64,000 nt of DNA from Candidatus Hydrogenedentota bacterium (GCA_003697085.1 RFFU01000094.1:21552-85551), one strand, 5' to 3'. Positions 46,547 through 56,551 are shown, numbered from the stretch's first letter. Made by a program: numbers and translations. Notes: generated by a model not told the origin, from the letters alone.

Positions 46547-47418
46547 AAAAGATTCTTGTCACCTTGTCCTTCTTTTTCCTTGGATTCTTCTTGCTCCTTT
46601 CTTCGAACGCAGTGGCTTTGACAAAGGAGGACGACGCACGAGCGGTCCTTTCCGTGCGGAACGGCCGCCTCCGAGTTGAAACCGCTCGTAACCGAAAAAC
46701 GGTGGGAGCGGGGGAAAACGCCTTCGTTGATCGTCGAGGGCGACTTCGCTTCTTTGGGCACGTTCCCCAACGGCTCGCGCCGGTGCGACATTTTTCAAGT
46801 GCTCTCGTCGTCGTCACAAAGGGAAGACTTCTCTTAAACAAAAGCCTTGTCCTGACGGAACCTCAAATGATCCTTCTCCCCCTCGATACAGAACCTCGTC
46901 CCGTCTCCCCGCGCTTCATCCTCGATTGGAAACGATTTCTCGGCACAACCGTCGAAGAGACACCATGGAGGCAAGCTGTCGTGGGGCGCGACATTCGCGG
47001 ACGAATTCATCACGAGATTTCGCTCGCCGCGGAAAGCCTTCGCCGGAAGAACATCCGAGCGGCGGCCAGCATCGCCTCTCCCGCGGCTCGTTTCGGCCCT
47101 CTCGATCGCGAAGCACTCGCCGCGCGCATCGCCGATCTCCTCCGCGACAACGAAGTCCATTCTCTCGAATGGATACTCACCGATTTCCTCCGCGAACCGA
47201 ACGGCTCCGTCTCCTGTCGCATCCTCGTCGCGGCCGAGATTGCGCCGACGTTTCTTCCTTTCGCCACAACAAGCGTCGCGGCCTCGGGAATCCTGGATTT
47301 CAGGGAGCGAGACGGCCGTTGGCAAATCGAATCGGGAAATGTCACGGCCTTGGACGTGCAGGGAAACACGCTCTTCCGGCGCTTCGTGGATTTCCGTCGC
47401 GAAATCCTGGGCCGTTGA
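46543..47418 (+). CDS. Secreted protein, FecR-like N-domain and NTF2-like C-domain
   Basis: Starts with GTG overlapping the previous stop (GTGA) and has a signal peptide (about 1-26). Residues 30-130 repeat the beta pattern of the previous protein (LSVRNGRLRVE, VVVTKGRLLL). Residues 160-285 look like an NTF2/SnoaL-like cone: RFGPLDREALAARIADLL, then FRERDGRWQIESGN. Position in the operon suggests a periplasmic partner of the polysaccharide exporter. I cannot name the function. Confidence 0.6.
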   Translation: MKKILVTLSFFFLGFFLLLSSNAVALTKEDDARAVLSVRNGRLRVETARNRKTVGAGENAFVDRRGRLRFFGHVPQRLAPVRHFSSALVVVTKGRLLLNKSLVLTEPQMILLPLDTEPRPVSPRFILDWKRFLGTTVEETPWRQAVVGRDIRGRIHHEISLAAESLRRKNIRAAASIASPAARFGPLDREALAARIADLLRDNEVHSLEWILTDFLREPNGSVSCRILVAAEIAPTFLPFATTSVAASGILDFRERDGRWQIESGNVTALDVQGNTLFRRFVDFRREILGR

Positions 47419-47560
47419 TACACTTCGTCCCTTCTTTCGTGTCTCCGGTTTCCCCCCCTCCCCCCCACACTTCGGTCGTCCCGCGATCTTTCCGTTTCTT
47501 CCGAACCGGCTTCCCGGTTGGAATTGACGTCTTGGACCCTCTTCTTCATAATCCGCACCT

Positions 47561-49138
47561 ATGATCGACTATCGTTTCGAGAAGGAGCCGTTCGGTGTCG
47601 CGCCTGATCCGGGAATGGTCTTTCGCCACAGCGGCTTCGCGGACGCCTTTGAAGCGCTCGAAGAGGGGATTCACCGAGGGAAAGGATTTCTTGTCATTAC
47701 CGGCGATGTCGGATCCGGAAAGACAACCTTGATGCGTTCCTTCCTCTCCCGCGACGATTCCCGGCTCGTCACCGCCGCCGTGCTCAATACGGGACTCGGT
47801 CCCGACGATCTCCTCTCGACGATCGCTGAGGACCTGGGACTCTCCGTTCCCCCCGCGGCGACACGAAAGGATCTCATCAATCTCCTCTACGACCATCTCC
47901 TCAAGACCTTCGCCTCGGGCAAACAGACCGCCGTCTTCATTGATGAAGCCCAGAATCTTTCGCTGGAATCCCTCGAGGTCGTCCGAATGCTTTCGAACCT
48001 CGAGACGGAAACAGACAAGCTTCTCCAGATCGTCCTCTTCGGACAGAACGAACTCCGTGTTCGGCTTGCCGAGCCCGAGCTGGTGCAACTCCGGAGTCGA
48101 ATCGCCGTTCATCGCCATCTTACGCCGCTTTCGTTGGAAGAGACGACCGAGTATGTCCGCCATCGGCTCGCCGCCGCCAACCCCGCCATTCCCGTTTCCT
48201 TCGATCACAACGCTCTCAAACGTATGTATCGCCTCACCGGCGGCCTTCCCCGCCGGATCAACATTCTCGCCGGCGTAGTGCTTAAAAAGGCCGCGGAATC
48301 GGAGAGTGAGATCGTCACCGAGCAGCACGTACGGGCAGCGGAGGAGGAATTCGCCTCGCTCGATGAGATCGGCGCGGAGGAACGTCCCGAAACCGGTGGG
48401 ATGCCGTGGTCTACAATCGGGGCCTGGTTCGTTCTGATCATCGCTCTTGTTTCGCTCACCGTGCTTCGGTTCCGGAGGATGCGGGAGGAATCGCCTCCGC
48501 CCGAACTTCCCGTCTCGAGTGCTGTCCGCGCTCCCTCTTCCGTACTTCCGGCATCGCGGGAGGAAGCGCCTTCCCCCGAGCGGCTTCCCCTTTTGGCCTT
48601 TTTCCGTGCGAACGCCGAGTCTTTTCCGTTCGATCCCGGTATCCTTGAAATCGCTCGGCCGGAAGCCGTGGCCCGTTCCTTGCACCTCCGCTGGCGAGCA
48701 ATCCAGACGACCGCCGCGGAACTCCGCGCCATTCGTCTCCCCGCTCTTGTCAGGCTTCGCGCACTTCCTCCCGATCAATTTGCATTATTGGAGCCGGTCC
48801 AAGGAGCCGATTCCGAGTCCGTTCTCGTAACTACGGCCGAACGTTCCTCCAGGCTCCCTTGGGAACTCGTCGATCTCGCCCCCGGAACCACTGCCGTCCT
48901 TCTCCTTCCGGAAACGATGCCGGAACGATTGCTTGAATTCGGCATGACCTCGGACTCCGTCCTTCACCTTCAGGAAGCACTCGTCCGCTTTGGAAATTTT
49001 TCCGTGACGCCGAACGGCCATTTCGGTCCGACGACGCTGGCAGCGGTGCGTGATTTCCAGGCGCAGGTCGGATTGACCGAGGACGGAGTCGTTGGCCCGC
49101 GTACGCTGGGAGCGCTTCTCTCTCGAGGCCTCTGGTAG
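47561..49138 (+). CDS. ExeA/GspA-type AAA ATPase with peptidoglycan-binding domain
   Basis: The 525-residue protein spans the inner membrane once (about 288-305). The cytoplasmic part is an AAA ATPase that opens with [14 protein letters not shown], Walker [10 protein letters not shown] near 49-57 and Walker B VFIDEAQN near 126-133. The periplasmic part ends in a PG_binding_1 domain (about 455-520; [21 protein letters not shown]). ExeA uses this layout to open peptidoglycan for a secretin; related ATPases occur in exosortase/EPS loci. Here it lies 142 bases after the FecR/NTF2 pair, so a role in passing the exporter through the wall is plausible. Confidence 0.88.
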   Translation: MIDYRFEKEPFGVAPDPGMVFRHSGFADAFEALEEGIHRGKGFLVITGDVGSGKTTLMRSFLSRDDSRLVTAAVLNTGLGPDDLLSTIAEDLGLSVPPAATRKDLINLLYDHLLKTFASGKQTAVFIDEAQNLSLESLEVVRMLSNLETETDKLLQIVLFGQNELRVRLAEPELVQLRSRIAVHRHLTPLSLEETTEYVRHRLAAANPAIPVSFDHNALKRMYRLTGGLPRRINILAGVVLKKAAESESEIVTEQHVRAAEEEFASLDEIGAEERPETGGMPWSTIGAWFVLIIALVSLTVLRFRRMREESPPPELPVSSAVRAPSSVLPASREEAPSPERLPLLAFFRANAESFPFDPGILEIARPEAVARSLHLRWRAIQTTAAELRAIRLPALVRLRALPPDQFALLEPVQGADSESVLVTTAERSSRLPWELVDLAPGTTAVLLLPETMPERLLEFGMTSDSVLHLQEALVRFGNFSVTPNGHFGPTTLAAVRDFQAQVGLTEDGVVGPRTLGALLSRGLW

Positions 49139-49367
49139 TTTCCCTCCGAAAAAAAGACTCCCGCTTCCCCGCTCTCCTCTGTCATTTAAGACCAACAAGG
49201 AGGTCATTTTTGATCGGTCCGGAGATCGGTTATCGTGGAACCTTATGAATTTCAAGATGGCACGGCCATTGCTATTCTCTCGATACGTTCGAAGCGCACC
49301 GTTTTGTCGAGAAGGGACTTTCCCCCATCGAGAAGACGGAGAAATCAAATCAAATGGGAGGGTCGCT
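49139..49367 (+). promoter_or_regulatory. glnA upstream region with perfect Shine-Dalgarno and a 12-codon ORF
   Basis: AAGGAGGT at 49197-49204 is a perfect ribosome binding site, but the next start is a TTG at 49210 opening a 12-codon frame that ends at 49248. Its TGA overlaps ATG 49245, which is in frame with glnA and would add 41 residues. GlnA itself most likely starts at 49368. Confidence 0.4.
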
Positions 49368-50780
49368 ATGACACCTAAGGAAGTAACGGCGTTCATCAAG
49401 GAAAAGGGCATTCGGTCCGTGGATTTTAAATTCTTGGATCTACCGGGTCTGTGGCAGCATTTTTCGATTCCCGCGACGGAATTCTCCGAAGAGATATTCG
49501 AGGAAGGCGTGGGATTCGACGGATCGTCGATCCGCGGTTGGAGGGTGATCAATGAATCGGATATGCTCGTGATTCCCGATCCGGAGACCGCCTTTGTCGA
49601 TCCCTTTTACAAGAATCCGACGCTTTCATTCATCTGCAACATCGCTGTTCCACAGACGAGGGAGCCGTATGACCGGGATCCTCGCACGATTGCGCGGAAG
49701 GCGGTCGAATATCTCAAAACGACCGGCATCGGAGACACAGCCTACTTCGGCCCGGAAGCGGAATTCTTCATCTTCGACGACATTCGTTACGAGCAGAATC
49801 AGCACTGCGGGTACTATTTCATCGATTCGGTCGAAGGGCGTTGGAACTCCGGCCGCGAGGAGAATCCGAATCTCGGGTACAAACCCCGGTACAAGGAAGG
49901 CTATTTCCCCTGCCCTCCGATGGATAAGTTCCAGGATCTTCGGGACGAGATGGTCCAGGTAATGGAGCAGTTGGGGATTCGGGTCGAGTGCCAGCATCAC
50001 GAGGTGGCCACCGCGGGACAGGCCGAGATCGATATCCGATTCGAACCGCTCGTCAAGCAGGCCGACAACCTCTATCTCTACAAGTACGTCATCAAGAACG
50101 TCGCGGCGCGCAACGGCAAGACGGCGACTTTCATGCCGAAGCCGCTCTTCCTCGACAATGGAAGCGGAATGCATACCCATGTGTCGCTGTGGAAGGGGGA
50201 CAAGAATCTCTTCGCCGGTGACGGCTATGCCGGGCTTTCGGAGACGGCCCTGTATTTCATCGGCGGACTGCTCAAGCACGCGGCAAGTGTCATCGCTTTC
50301 ACCAATCCGACGACCAACTCCTATAAGCGTCTCGTGCCGGGCTTCGAAGCCCCGGTCAACCTCGCGTACAGCCAATCGAACCGTTCCGCCGCCGTCCGCA
50401 TTCCGATGTATTCCCAGAGCCCGAAGGCGAAGCGGATCGAGTTCCGGTGTCCCGACCCGTCCTGCAACGCCTACTTCGCCTTCACGGCGATGCTTCTGGC
50501 CGGACTGGACGGAATCGAAAATCGAATCGACCCCGGGGAGCCGTTGGACAAGAACATCTATGATCTCTCTCCGGAGGAGAAGAAAGGCGTCCCCTCGACG
50601 CCGGGGAGTCTCGAGGAAGCGCTCGACGCCCTCGAAAAGGATCACGACTTCCTTCTGAAGGGAGACGTCTTTTCCGAAGATGTGTTGCAAGCATGGATCA
50701 ATTACAAGCGGAACGAGGAAGTGGATGCATTGCGGACGCGACCTCATCCCCACGAATTCGAGATGTATTACGACATTTAG
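49368..50780 (+). CDS. glnA: Glutamine synthetase, type I
   Basis: Main ammonia-assimilating enzyme, a dodecamer of 470-residue subunits. The N-terminal beta-grasp domain ([21 protein letters not shown]) and catalytic domain ([31 protein letters not shown]) are complete. Y398 in NIYDLSPEE is the adenylylation site of the GlnE-regulated beta subtype, so covalent control is likely. ATG 49368 is chosen for the GGGAGG six bases upstream and the standard MTPKEV N-terminus. A good terminator follows. Confidence 0.97.
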   Translation: MTPKEVTAFIKEKGIRSVDFKFLDLPGLWQHFSIPATEFSEEIFEEGVGFDGSSIRGWRVINESDMLVIPDPETAFVDPFYKNPTLSFICNIAVPQTREPYDRDPRTIARKAVEYLKTTGIGDTAYFGPEAEFFIFDDIRYEQNQHCGYYFIDSVEGRWNSGREENPNLGYKPRYKEGYFPCPPMDKFQDLRDEMVQVMEQLGIRVECQHHEVATAGQAEIDIRFEPLVKQADNLYLYKYVIKNVAARNGKTATFMPKPLFLDNGSGMHTHVSLWKGDKNLFAGDGYAGLSETALYFIGGLLKHAASVIAFTNPTTNSYKRLVPGFEAPVNLAYSQSNRSAAVRIPMYSQSPKAKRIEFRCPDPSCNAYFAFTAMLLAGLDGIENRIDPGEPLDKNIYDLSPEEKKGVPSTPGSLEEALDALEKDHDFLLKGDVFSEDVLQAWINYKRNEEVDALRTRPHPHEFEMYYDI

Positions 50781-50842
50781 TACGACATCTCCCCCAAACC
50801 GACGCGATCCTCCGGAAGTTTTCTTCCGAGGCGCTTCGATCG

Positions 50843-50879
50843 CGGGAGTCCCGGGTTGCGGGGCTCCCGTTTGTTTTTT
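50843..50879 (+). terminator. Rho-independent terminator of glnA
   Basis: CGGGAGTCCC pairs with GGGGCTCCCG (10-bp stem, one G-T wobble, 7-base loop), followed by TTTGTTTTTT. About 60 bases after the glnA stop. Confidence 0.85.
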
Positions 50880-51007
50880 CTCGAGCCCGCCGCCACCGGA
50901 AAGGATACGCAGAAAGGACGCGCTCGGAAGAATACGGTGAACGAATACCTCTGGCTGATACGAATCCGCTATCGCGGCGACAAAAACCTTCCCGCCGGCA
51001 CGATTTA

Positions 51008-51016
51008 TGCTAAAAT
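51008..51016 (+). promoter_or_regulatory. Extended -10 box TGCTAAAAT
   Basis: Fits TGnTATAAT with one change, about 118 bases before the lipoprotein ATG. The -35 region is weak. A similar TATGCTAAAA word lies at 59268-59277, before the helicase-like gene. Confidence 0.4.
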
Positions 51017-51133
51017 TCTTGGAAGACGGGCTTCCGGAAATTGCTCCGAACGACCGAATACTCGGAGCAACCTTCCCGGAAGCCGTCGAGAGAAAAAAAT
51101 CAGGAGGAATCCCTGGAAAGGACGGGTGGTGGT

Positions 51134-51763
51134 ATGATCTTCGGACGAAGAAAGCGGTTCACCGGTGGGGTGGTTTTGGCACTGGTTCTTGTGGTCTTGG
51201 TGGGCACGAGCGGTTGCACGGAACAGGAACAGAGCACGACCACGGGCGCTTTGATCGGAGCCGGACTCGGCGCGGTCATCGGAAATCAGTCTGGGAAAGC
51301 CGTCGAGGGAGCGCTGATCGGAGCGGCTGTCGGTGGTGCTATTGGTTATATTGTCGGAGAATCGCGGACCCAGAGGATTGCCTCGGCGGACCAGACCTAT
51401 TCTCAGCAAGGATACCGTGCCGTCGAAGGACTCCAGATCAAGATCACCGAGGCTTCGGTTTCACCGACCGTGGCTCGCCCGGGGGACGACGTCGATCTCA
51501 ACTCGACCGTCGCGGTCATGGGCCCGGGTTCCGATCCGGTCAAGGTACGCCAACGGATCGCCATCTATAAAGGGCAGGAGTTGGTCGGAGACATTATCGA
51601 AGATCAGTTTGACCTCGAACCGGGAACACACAGGATCTCGAGGCGCATCACGCTTCAGAAGGATTTTCCGGCGGGACGTTATCTTTACGTGACCCACGTG
51701 AAAGCGTATTCTGGGGATGACGTTTCCGAATCCTCCCGGGAGGTTCCCTTCTCGGTCGGCTGA
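51134..51763 (+). CDS. Glycine-zipper lipoprotein
   Basis: Outer-membrane lipoprotein candidate of 209 residues with a lipobox (GTSGC, Cys near 27). A glycine-zipper segment follows (about 35-72, GALIGAGLGAVIG, then GALIGAAVGGAIG) that can insert in or oligomerise at the membrane. The C-terminal 120 residues form a beta-sandwich-like domain (SVSPTVARPGDDVDL, then RISRRITL). Similar proteins act in envelope stress or as assembly factors, but no specific role can be read here. It is transcribed alone; AAGGA precedes the ATG. Confidence 0.75.
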   Translation: MIFGRRKRFTGGVVLALVLVVLVGTSGCTEQEQSTTTGALIGAGLGAVIGNQSGKAVEGALIGAAVGGAIGYIVGESRTQRIASADQTYSQQGYRAVEGLQIKITEASVSPTVARPGDDVDLNSTVAVMGPGSDPVKVRQRIAIYKGQELVGDIIEDQFDLEPGTHRISRRITLQKDFPAGRYLYVTHVKAYSGDDVSESSREVPFSVG

Positions 51764-51881
51764 TCAAGCGTCCGCCGGGCCGTTACAGACAAATCGATTA
51801 TAAGTTCTTTCGGGCGGACCGTCCTGAGATACGGCCTTGGACGGAGAGAGGGGTGGGATGCGTGGGAGAGGGGGGCCTCGT

Positions 51882-52721
51882 CTAGGGACGGGGAAAGCCG
51901 TCCCAGACCTCGACTCCCTCGCGTTGCGGCGGGCGCGCCTGGCCGGGACGCCGCATCTGGACGATGCGAGCCTCCGGCCACCGTTTTCGATAGACCTCGA
52001 TATTGCGCATCGAATCGTCGAACGCCGCCACGACCGTGCCGAGCCGCTCGATGAACCCGGCCGCCTCGTTCTTGAACGGCGCCGCCGGAGCCTTCGGTTT
52101 CGGTTTCATGATCAACATCGTCCGTTCGACTCCGATCGGAAAACCCAGATGCTCCAGTTCCCCCGCCGTTCCCGAAAACATACTGGGTTTGTCCCGGCCT
52201 GTGAGATAGACGATCATCGCCCCGGATTTCCACAACCGATTCACGAAGGCAACCGCTCCCGGGATCGCCGTGTCGAATCTGAGAAATCGATTCGAGAAGA
52301 ACCTGTCAGCCCAGAATTTCAGGGCATGTTCGAGAACGAACAGGTTCGAGATACCGCAGTCCTGAAAGGTATCAACGAGATGGTACTGAACGGAATCCGC
52401 GCGAAGGTTGCGAATCCTCGGAGCGACATCGGGATATGCGTTCCCTTTCTCTTCGACAAACTTCTTCAGAATGGCGCAAGTTCGGGGGCGATTATCCACA
52501 AGCGTTCCCTCAATATCGAAGACAACGATCGGAACCCGTCCCTCGGCCATCACTTTTCCGAAGCTCTTTTTCCAGAAGTCCGCTCGGGAAGAGTCCTCCG
52601 CCGAGATCACCGCGGCAAGGTTTCCGATTCCTCCCAACAAGAATACGACCCCGAGTACCAGAGCGCGGTGGAGGCCGCGCCGGGGAAATCTGTAACTTTC
52701 GTTGTTCCTCATTCTCCTCAT
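51882..52721 (-). CDS. Membrane-anchored HAD-superfamily phosphatase-like protein
   Basis: The 279-residue protein has an N-terminal signal or anchor (about 18-38) and a HAD core: motif I VFDIEGTLVD with nucleophile D69, motif II YLTGR, a motif III Lys around MKPKPK, and motif IV FDDS. The second acidic residue of motif I is E71 in place of the usual Asp, which may change the general acid. Placement outside the cytoplasm resembles class B/C acid phosphatases. An alternative ATG lies three codons downstream. The gene is divergent from mqnC. Confidence 0.7.
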   Translation of the reverse strand: MRRMRNNESYRFPRRGLHRALVLGVVFLLGGIGNLAAVISAEDSSRADFWKKSFGKVMAEGRVPIVVFDIEGTLVDNRPRTCAILKKFVEEKGNAYPDVAPRIRNLRADSVQYHLVDTFQDCGISNLFVLEHALKFWADRFFSNRFLRFDTAIPGAVAFVNRLWKSGAMIVYLTGRDKPSMFSGTAGELEHLGFPIGVERTMLIMKPKPKAPAAPFKNEAAGFIERLGTVVAAFDDSMRNIEVYRKRWPEARIVQMRRPGQARPPQREGVEVWDGFPRP

Positions 52722-52786
52722 CTCATTATATCATCGGCCGGGAAACTCTGTTGTAAAAAGTCTTTTTCCGAAAGGACGGAAACGAA

Positions 52787-53890
52787 ATGGTTGACCGAGT
52801 CCGCCGCCTGTCTTCAAGCGAGGCTCTTGCTCTCTGGCGCAAGGCCGACACGACCGAATTGAAGGCGCGCGCGCGCGCGGTGCGCAATCGATTCCATAGT
52901 CCGAAAACGGCCACTTATACGATTATGCGGATCGTCAATTTTACGAATGTCTGTGTCGCCCAATGTGACTACTGCGCTTTCTACGTTCTTCCCGGGCACC
53001 CCGGCGGGTACGTCCTCGGCCTCGACGAGATCTTCTCCCGTATCGACGAACTCCTTTCTCTCGGCGGCGACCTGCTGGGTTTCAACGGCGGTTTCAACCC
53101 CGATCTTACCCTCGATTTCTATTGCGATACTTTTCGTGAAATCCGCCGGCGTTATGGAGAATGGATCGAATTCTACGCGTTGACGGTCGCGGAGTTCCTC
53201 TATCTCGCCGACCGCGCGCGGCTCACGTACGACGAATGTGCCCGGCGGCTCCGCGACGCTGGAGTGCTTTGGATCACCGGGGGAGGGGCGGAGATACTAA
53301 CCGAGGACTTCCGCCTTCGCCACAGTCGGCTCAAATATTCCGTCGAGGAATTCTTCGAGGCCCAGCGCGCGCTGATCCGGAACGGCCTCCGCACGACCGC
53401 GACGATGGTCATCGGTTTCGACGAATCCCTCGAGGAACGAATCGAACATCTGGAACGCATCCGTGATTTTCAGGACGAGGTCGGCGGTGCGCTTTACAGT
53501 TTCCTCGTCTGGACCTACAAGCCGCTCCATACCGCTCTGGGGGGAAGAGAGATCTCGGACGAGGAATATCTTCGACACGTCGCACTGTGTCGAGCGTTTC
53601 TCGATAATATTCGTCACATCCGCGTTTCTGTTTTGACGCGCAACGAAACGGCGCTGCGGGCGCTCGATTACGGTGCCGACGATTTCGACCTTCCGATCGA
53701 GGACGAAGTGACGGAGAAAGCCGGGGCCGTCATCGAGAAGGATCTCGAATCTCTCCTTTCCCGTGTTCGGAAACTTGGCTATTCTCCCGTATATCGCCGC
53801 ACGCCACGTTGCCCTCGTTCGCAGGACTGTGATTCGTCTTCCGAAGGGAGTGCGCGAACGGTCTCAAGGAAAGGAGTCGGAGTCGAATGA
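52787..53890 (+). CDS. mqnC: Cyclic dehypoxanthinyl futalosine synthase (radical SAM), MqnC
   Basis: Radical SAM enzyme of the futalosine menaquinone pathway that cyclises dehypoxanthine futalosine. The 367-residue protein has the cluster motif C56-VAQ-C60-DY-C63 in NFTNVCVAQC, then the GFNGGFNPDLTLDFY and TMVIGFDES blocks of the MqnC/MqnE/CofH group. MqnE or CofH is less likely given the TNVC...CAFY form. It starts at ATG 52787 behind AAGGACGG. Other mqn genes are not present; the C-terminal 30 residues are a non-conserved tail, overlapping the next gene by ATGA. Confidence 0.82.
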   Translation: MVDRVRRLSSSEALALWRKADTTELKARARAVRNRFHSPKTATYTIMRIVNFTNVCVAQCDYCAFYVLPGHPGGYVLGLDEIFSRIDELLSLGGDLLGFNGGFNPDLTLDFYCDTFREIRRRYGEWIEFYALTVAEFLYLADRARLTYDECARRLRDAGVLWITGGGAEILTEDFRLRHSRLKYSVEEFFEAQRALIRNGLRTTATMVIGFDESLEERIEHLERIRDFQDEVGGALYSFLVWTYKPLHTALGGREISDEEYLRHVALCRAFLDNIRHIRVSVLTRNETALRALDYGADDFDLPIEDEVTEKAGAVIEKDLESLLSRVRKLGYSPVYRRTPRCPRSQDCDSSSEGSARTVSRKGVGVE

Positions 53891-55215
53891 GAAATTCCCC
53901 GAGGCATCTTCTCCCGATTCTTTTCCTGATTCTCCCTCATCCCTTCCTTTCCGGCGCCGCCCCGGCCGGCGCGTTGACTCTTCGGGAAGCGACTTTCCGC
54001 GAGGTTGCCCGCATCGAAAAACGGCGGGGTGACGCCCAGGGGGCGCAATTCCTTGAGAAACTCGGCCAAAAACCTCCTGCGCTTCCTCCGGATATTTCGG
54101 TTTCTTACCCGGACCGCTATCGGAACTTGGTTCAAACCTACCGCCTTGCGCGACGTCGTCTCGCCTTCGGCCGTACCCGACCGGACGCCGCACGGTACGA
54201 TGACCGTCTCACGCGAGCCGAAGCCTTTCTCTTTCTGGCGCACTATGAACTGGAGCAGGGAAACCGGGGAGTCTTGAGCGTTATCCGTCGGGCCTTGCGA
54301 GAAGCGGAAAAGGCCTTCGGTGAGGAAGTTCCGGAACCAACGAGAAATTATCGGGTTCCCTCCGATGCTAGCGCCTCTAAAAAACGCTCTCTCTCCCCGC
54401 CGAAAATCGCGGTCACCGCTTCACCCCTCGAACCGCACTTTGGTGAATCCGTCGAGATTTCCTGGACGGTAACGAACGCCAAAACACTCCTTCTCGACGG
54501 AACCGCGGTGCCCCTCTCGGGAAAGAAAACGTTCCTTGCCAAACAAAGACGAGACTTTCGTTTCGAGGCGACCGGTCCGGGGGGAAAGGCCCGGCGACTC
54601 TTCACGGTCAATGTTCTTCCTCGAAAGATCGAACGCTATCCGGCCGCAAGCCTCTTGGCGATTCCGCCCGAGATCATCGAGGAAGAATGTGCGGAACTAC
54701 GCTGGATGGTTTTCGATGCGGATGAGATTTTCCTCGATGGAACACCGGTCGATTCCTTCGGTAGCAGAAGCGTCTGCCCCGAGACGACCACCCGCTACCG
54801 AATCGTGGCCCGCCGCGGTGATGATCGCGCGTTCGCCGCCGTGACCGTCACGGTCCTGCCTCGCGGCTCAAACCCTTGGAGAATCTTCTTCGATTACGAC
54901 GACGACCGGATCCGCGAGGACGCGCTCGATACACTCGTCCAAGTCGCGCGATACCTGCGGATTCACCCGGAACGACGCTTGACGATCGTGGGCCATACCG
55001 ATTCGCGCGGAACGCGCGAATACAACCTCGCTCTTGGAGAACGCCGGGCGCGCGCCGTGAGAAATTACTTCGTTCACGTCTTCGGTATCCATCCGCGCCG
55101 CTTCGTCATTCGTTCGAAGGGTGAGGATGATCCTATCGCTCCCAATACACTTCCGGATGGACGAGACAATCCCGCGGGAAGACGGATGAACCGGAGGGTG
55201 GAGTTTGTCCGTTAG
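53887..55215 (+). CDS. OmpA-family protein with Ig-like domains
   Basis: Exported 442-residue protein: signal peptide (about 1-28), a helical N-terminal region (about 30-150), two beta-sandwich domains of about 80 residues each (about 165-245, PHFGESVEISWTVTN; 255-325), and a C-terminal OmpA peptidoglycan-binding domain (about 330-442; FDYDDDRIREDAL, GHTDSRGTREYN, RRMNRRVEF). It should tether the outer envelope to the wall. It is coupled to mqnC by ATGA and overlaps the following TolB-like gene. Confidence 0.85.
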   Translation: MRNSPRHLLPILFLILPHPFLSGAAPAGALTLREATFREVARIEKRRGDAQGAQFLEKLGQKPPALPPDISVSYPDRYRNLVQTYRLARRRLAFGRTRPDAARYDDRLTRAEAFLFLAHYELEQGNRGVLSVIRRALREAEKAFGEEVPEPTRNYRVPSDASASKKRSLSPPKIAVTASPLEPHFGESVEISWTVTNAKTLLLDGTAVPLSGKKTFLAKQRRDFRFEATGPGGKARRLFTVNVLPRKIERYPAASLLAIPPEIIEEECAELRWMVFDADEIFLDGTPVDSFGSRSVCPETTTRYRIVARRGDDRAFAAVTVTVLPRGSNPWRIFFDYDDDRIREDALDTLVQVARYLRIHPERRLTIVGHTDSRGTREYNLALGERRARAVRNYFVHVFGIHPRRFVIRSKGEDDPIAPNTLPDGRDNPAGRRMNRRVEFVR

Positions 55216-56323
55216 TCTTCATCAATCCAGGAAGAAGCGGAAAGGAGGAACCCGAAATCTCGGCTCCGGCTCGGGCGGGAAGAGGAACGTATTTTGCGCT
55301 CGCCGTGTTCGCGACTTTCGACGGCGCCGAACTTCCCTTTCGGAAGCCTGCTTCCTTCTCGCTTTCGTCCTTTCGACTGTCTTTTCTTCGATCGCTCATT
55401 CGGCCCCCGCGCCGCCGAGTTCCCCCGAGGGGGCCGCGGCCCTGCCGGATGGCTTTCGGATCTCTTCAGCCCTACCGGCACGCTTCGCCTTCGTTATGGA
55501 GAACTCACTCTGGATCGCCGATCCCGCCGATGGTTCGCTGGAACGTATCGAGGGCGAAGACTGGACCAGTCCCGGTTCCCCGACCTTTCTCTCTCCCCGA
55601 GGGGATCGGATCCTCTTCGGCGCTTATCGGCGCCGTCGGTATCCGCCTCATCCCGGTACAATTGACATCTCCGTCTCGAATCTCTACGAGTATCGCAATG
55701 GAAAGGTCTTTCCCTTGACGGATCGGAACGACCTTAACCTTTCTCCTGATTTCTGCCGCGCCACCGGTGCAATCGTTTTCGTCTCGAACCGCCATTCGCA
55801 TCTGCGGAAACTCTTTCCGCGTTACAACACGATCGAACTCTATTACCGCGAAAAGAAATGGCATGCGGCTCGGAAATTCACAGAATCCGGCGGGACGAAG
55901 TTCAATCCTCGATGGTCACCCGACGGAACGCACGTGCTCTTCCTCTGGTACACGCCCGAAACGGCCGGACTCTATCTCCTCGATACGCGGAATGGAAAGG
56001 TTCGAAGGATTTCGGAAACCGGAGACTATGCGACGTGGAGCCCCGATGGTGCCCGGATCGCTTTCGTTCATCAAGGCGAAATTTTTGTTGTCCCGGTCGG
56101 GAAGAACTGTCGTACGCGAGGGACTCCCCGCCTCTTGCTCGGGACTGACCGGCTTCCCGGTTACGCTTCTTTCACCCGGTGGACCGATTACGGTCTACTT
56201 TTCCAGTGGGCGGCGTCCGGCCGAAGCGGGATATCGCTTTACAATTCGAAAAAAGACTTGATCACTGAACTTGTTTCCGCCGATGCCGTCTTCGGCGGCA
56301 GTGATCTCGCGCCGCTATTTTGA
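55205..56323 (+). CDS. TolB-like beta-propeller exported protein
   Basis: 372 residues with a long basic N-region and a signal-like hydrophobic segment (about 45-66). At least four WD40/PD40-type blades follow (LSPRGDRILFGA, FNPRWSPDGTHVLFLW, ATWSPDGARIAFVH). TTG 55205 overlaps the ompA-like stop by 11 bases, and no better start lies downstream before the signal. Pairing of an OmpA protein with a TolB-like propeller recalls the Tol-Pal system, but tolQRA are absent here. It may be a separate envelope module. Confidence 0.75.
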   Translation: MSVSLHQSRKKRKGGTRNLGSGSGGKRNVFCARRVRDFRRRRTSLSEACFLLAFVLSTVFSSIAHSAPAPPSSPEGAAALPDGFRISSALPARFAFVMENSLWIADPADGSLERIEGEDWTSPGSPTFLSPRGDRILFGAYRRRRYPPHPGTIDISVSNLYEYRNGKVFPLTDRNDLNLSPDFCRATGAIVFVSNRHSHLRKLFPRYNTIELYYREKKWHAARKFTESGGTKFNPRWSPDGTHVLFLWYTPETAGLYLLDTRNGKVRRISETGDYATWSPDGARIAFVHQGEIFVVPVGKNCRTRGTPRLLLGTDRLPGYASFTRWTDYGLLFQWAASGRSGISLYNSKKDLITELVSADAVFGGSDLAPLF

Positions 56324-56551
56324 CTCGAAAGGATGAACGGTAAACGATGAACGAACACTACCTTCTAGTTCCCTTTTGCCTTTTGACTTTTGCCTTTCTC
56401 TTTTGCCGTATTTTCCGTGTCTTCCGTGGTTTCTTCCCCTCCGCGTCGTCCGAGTTTTCCGTGTCTTCCGTGGTCCTTTCGTTCATCACCGTTTTTCATT
56501 CAACGCTTTTCCTTTTTTGCCGAATTCCTTTCCAATGCCGGCCCGTTCTTT

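Larger units (their letters stand above)
50781..51133. other. Gap holding the glnA terminator and the next promoter
   Basis: The terminator at 50843-50879 and an extended -10 at 51008-51016 account for the functional parts; the remaining bases show no gene. Confidence 0.6.
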
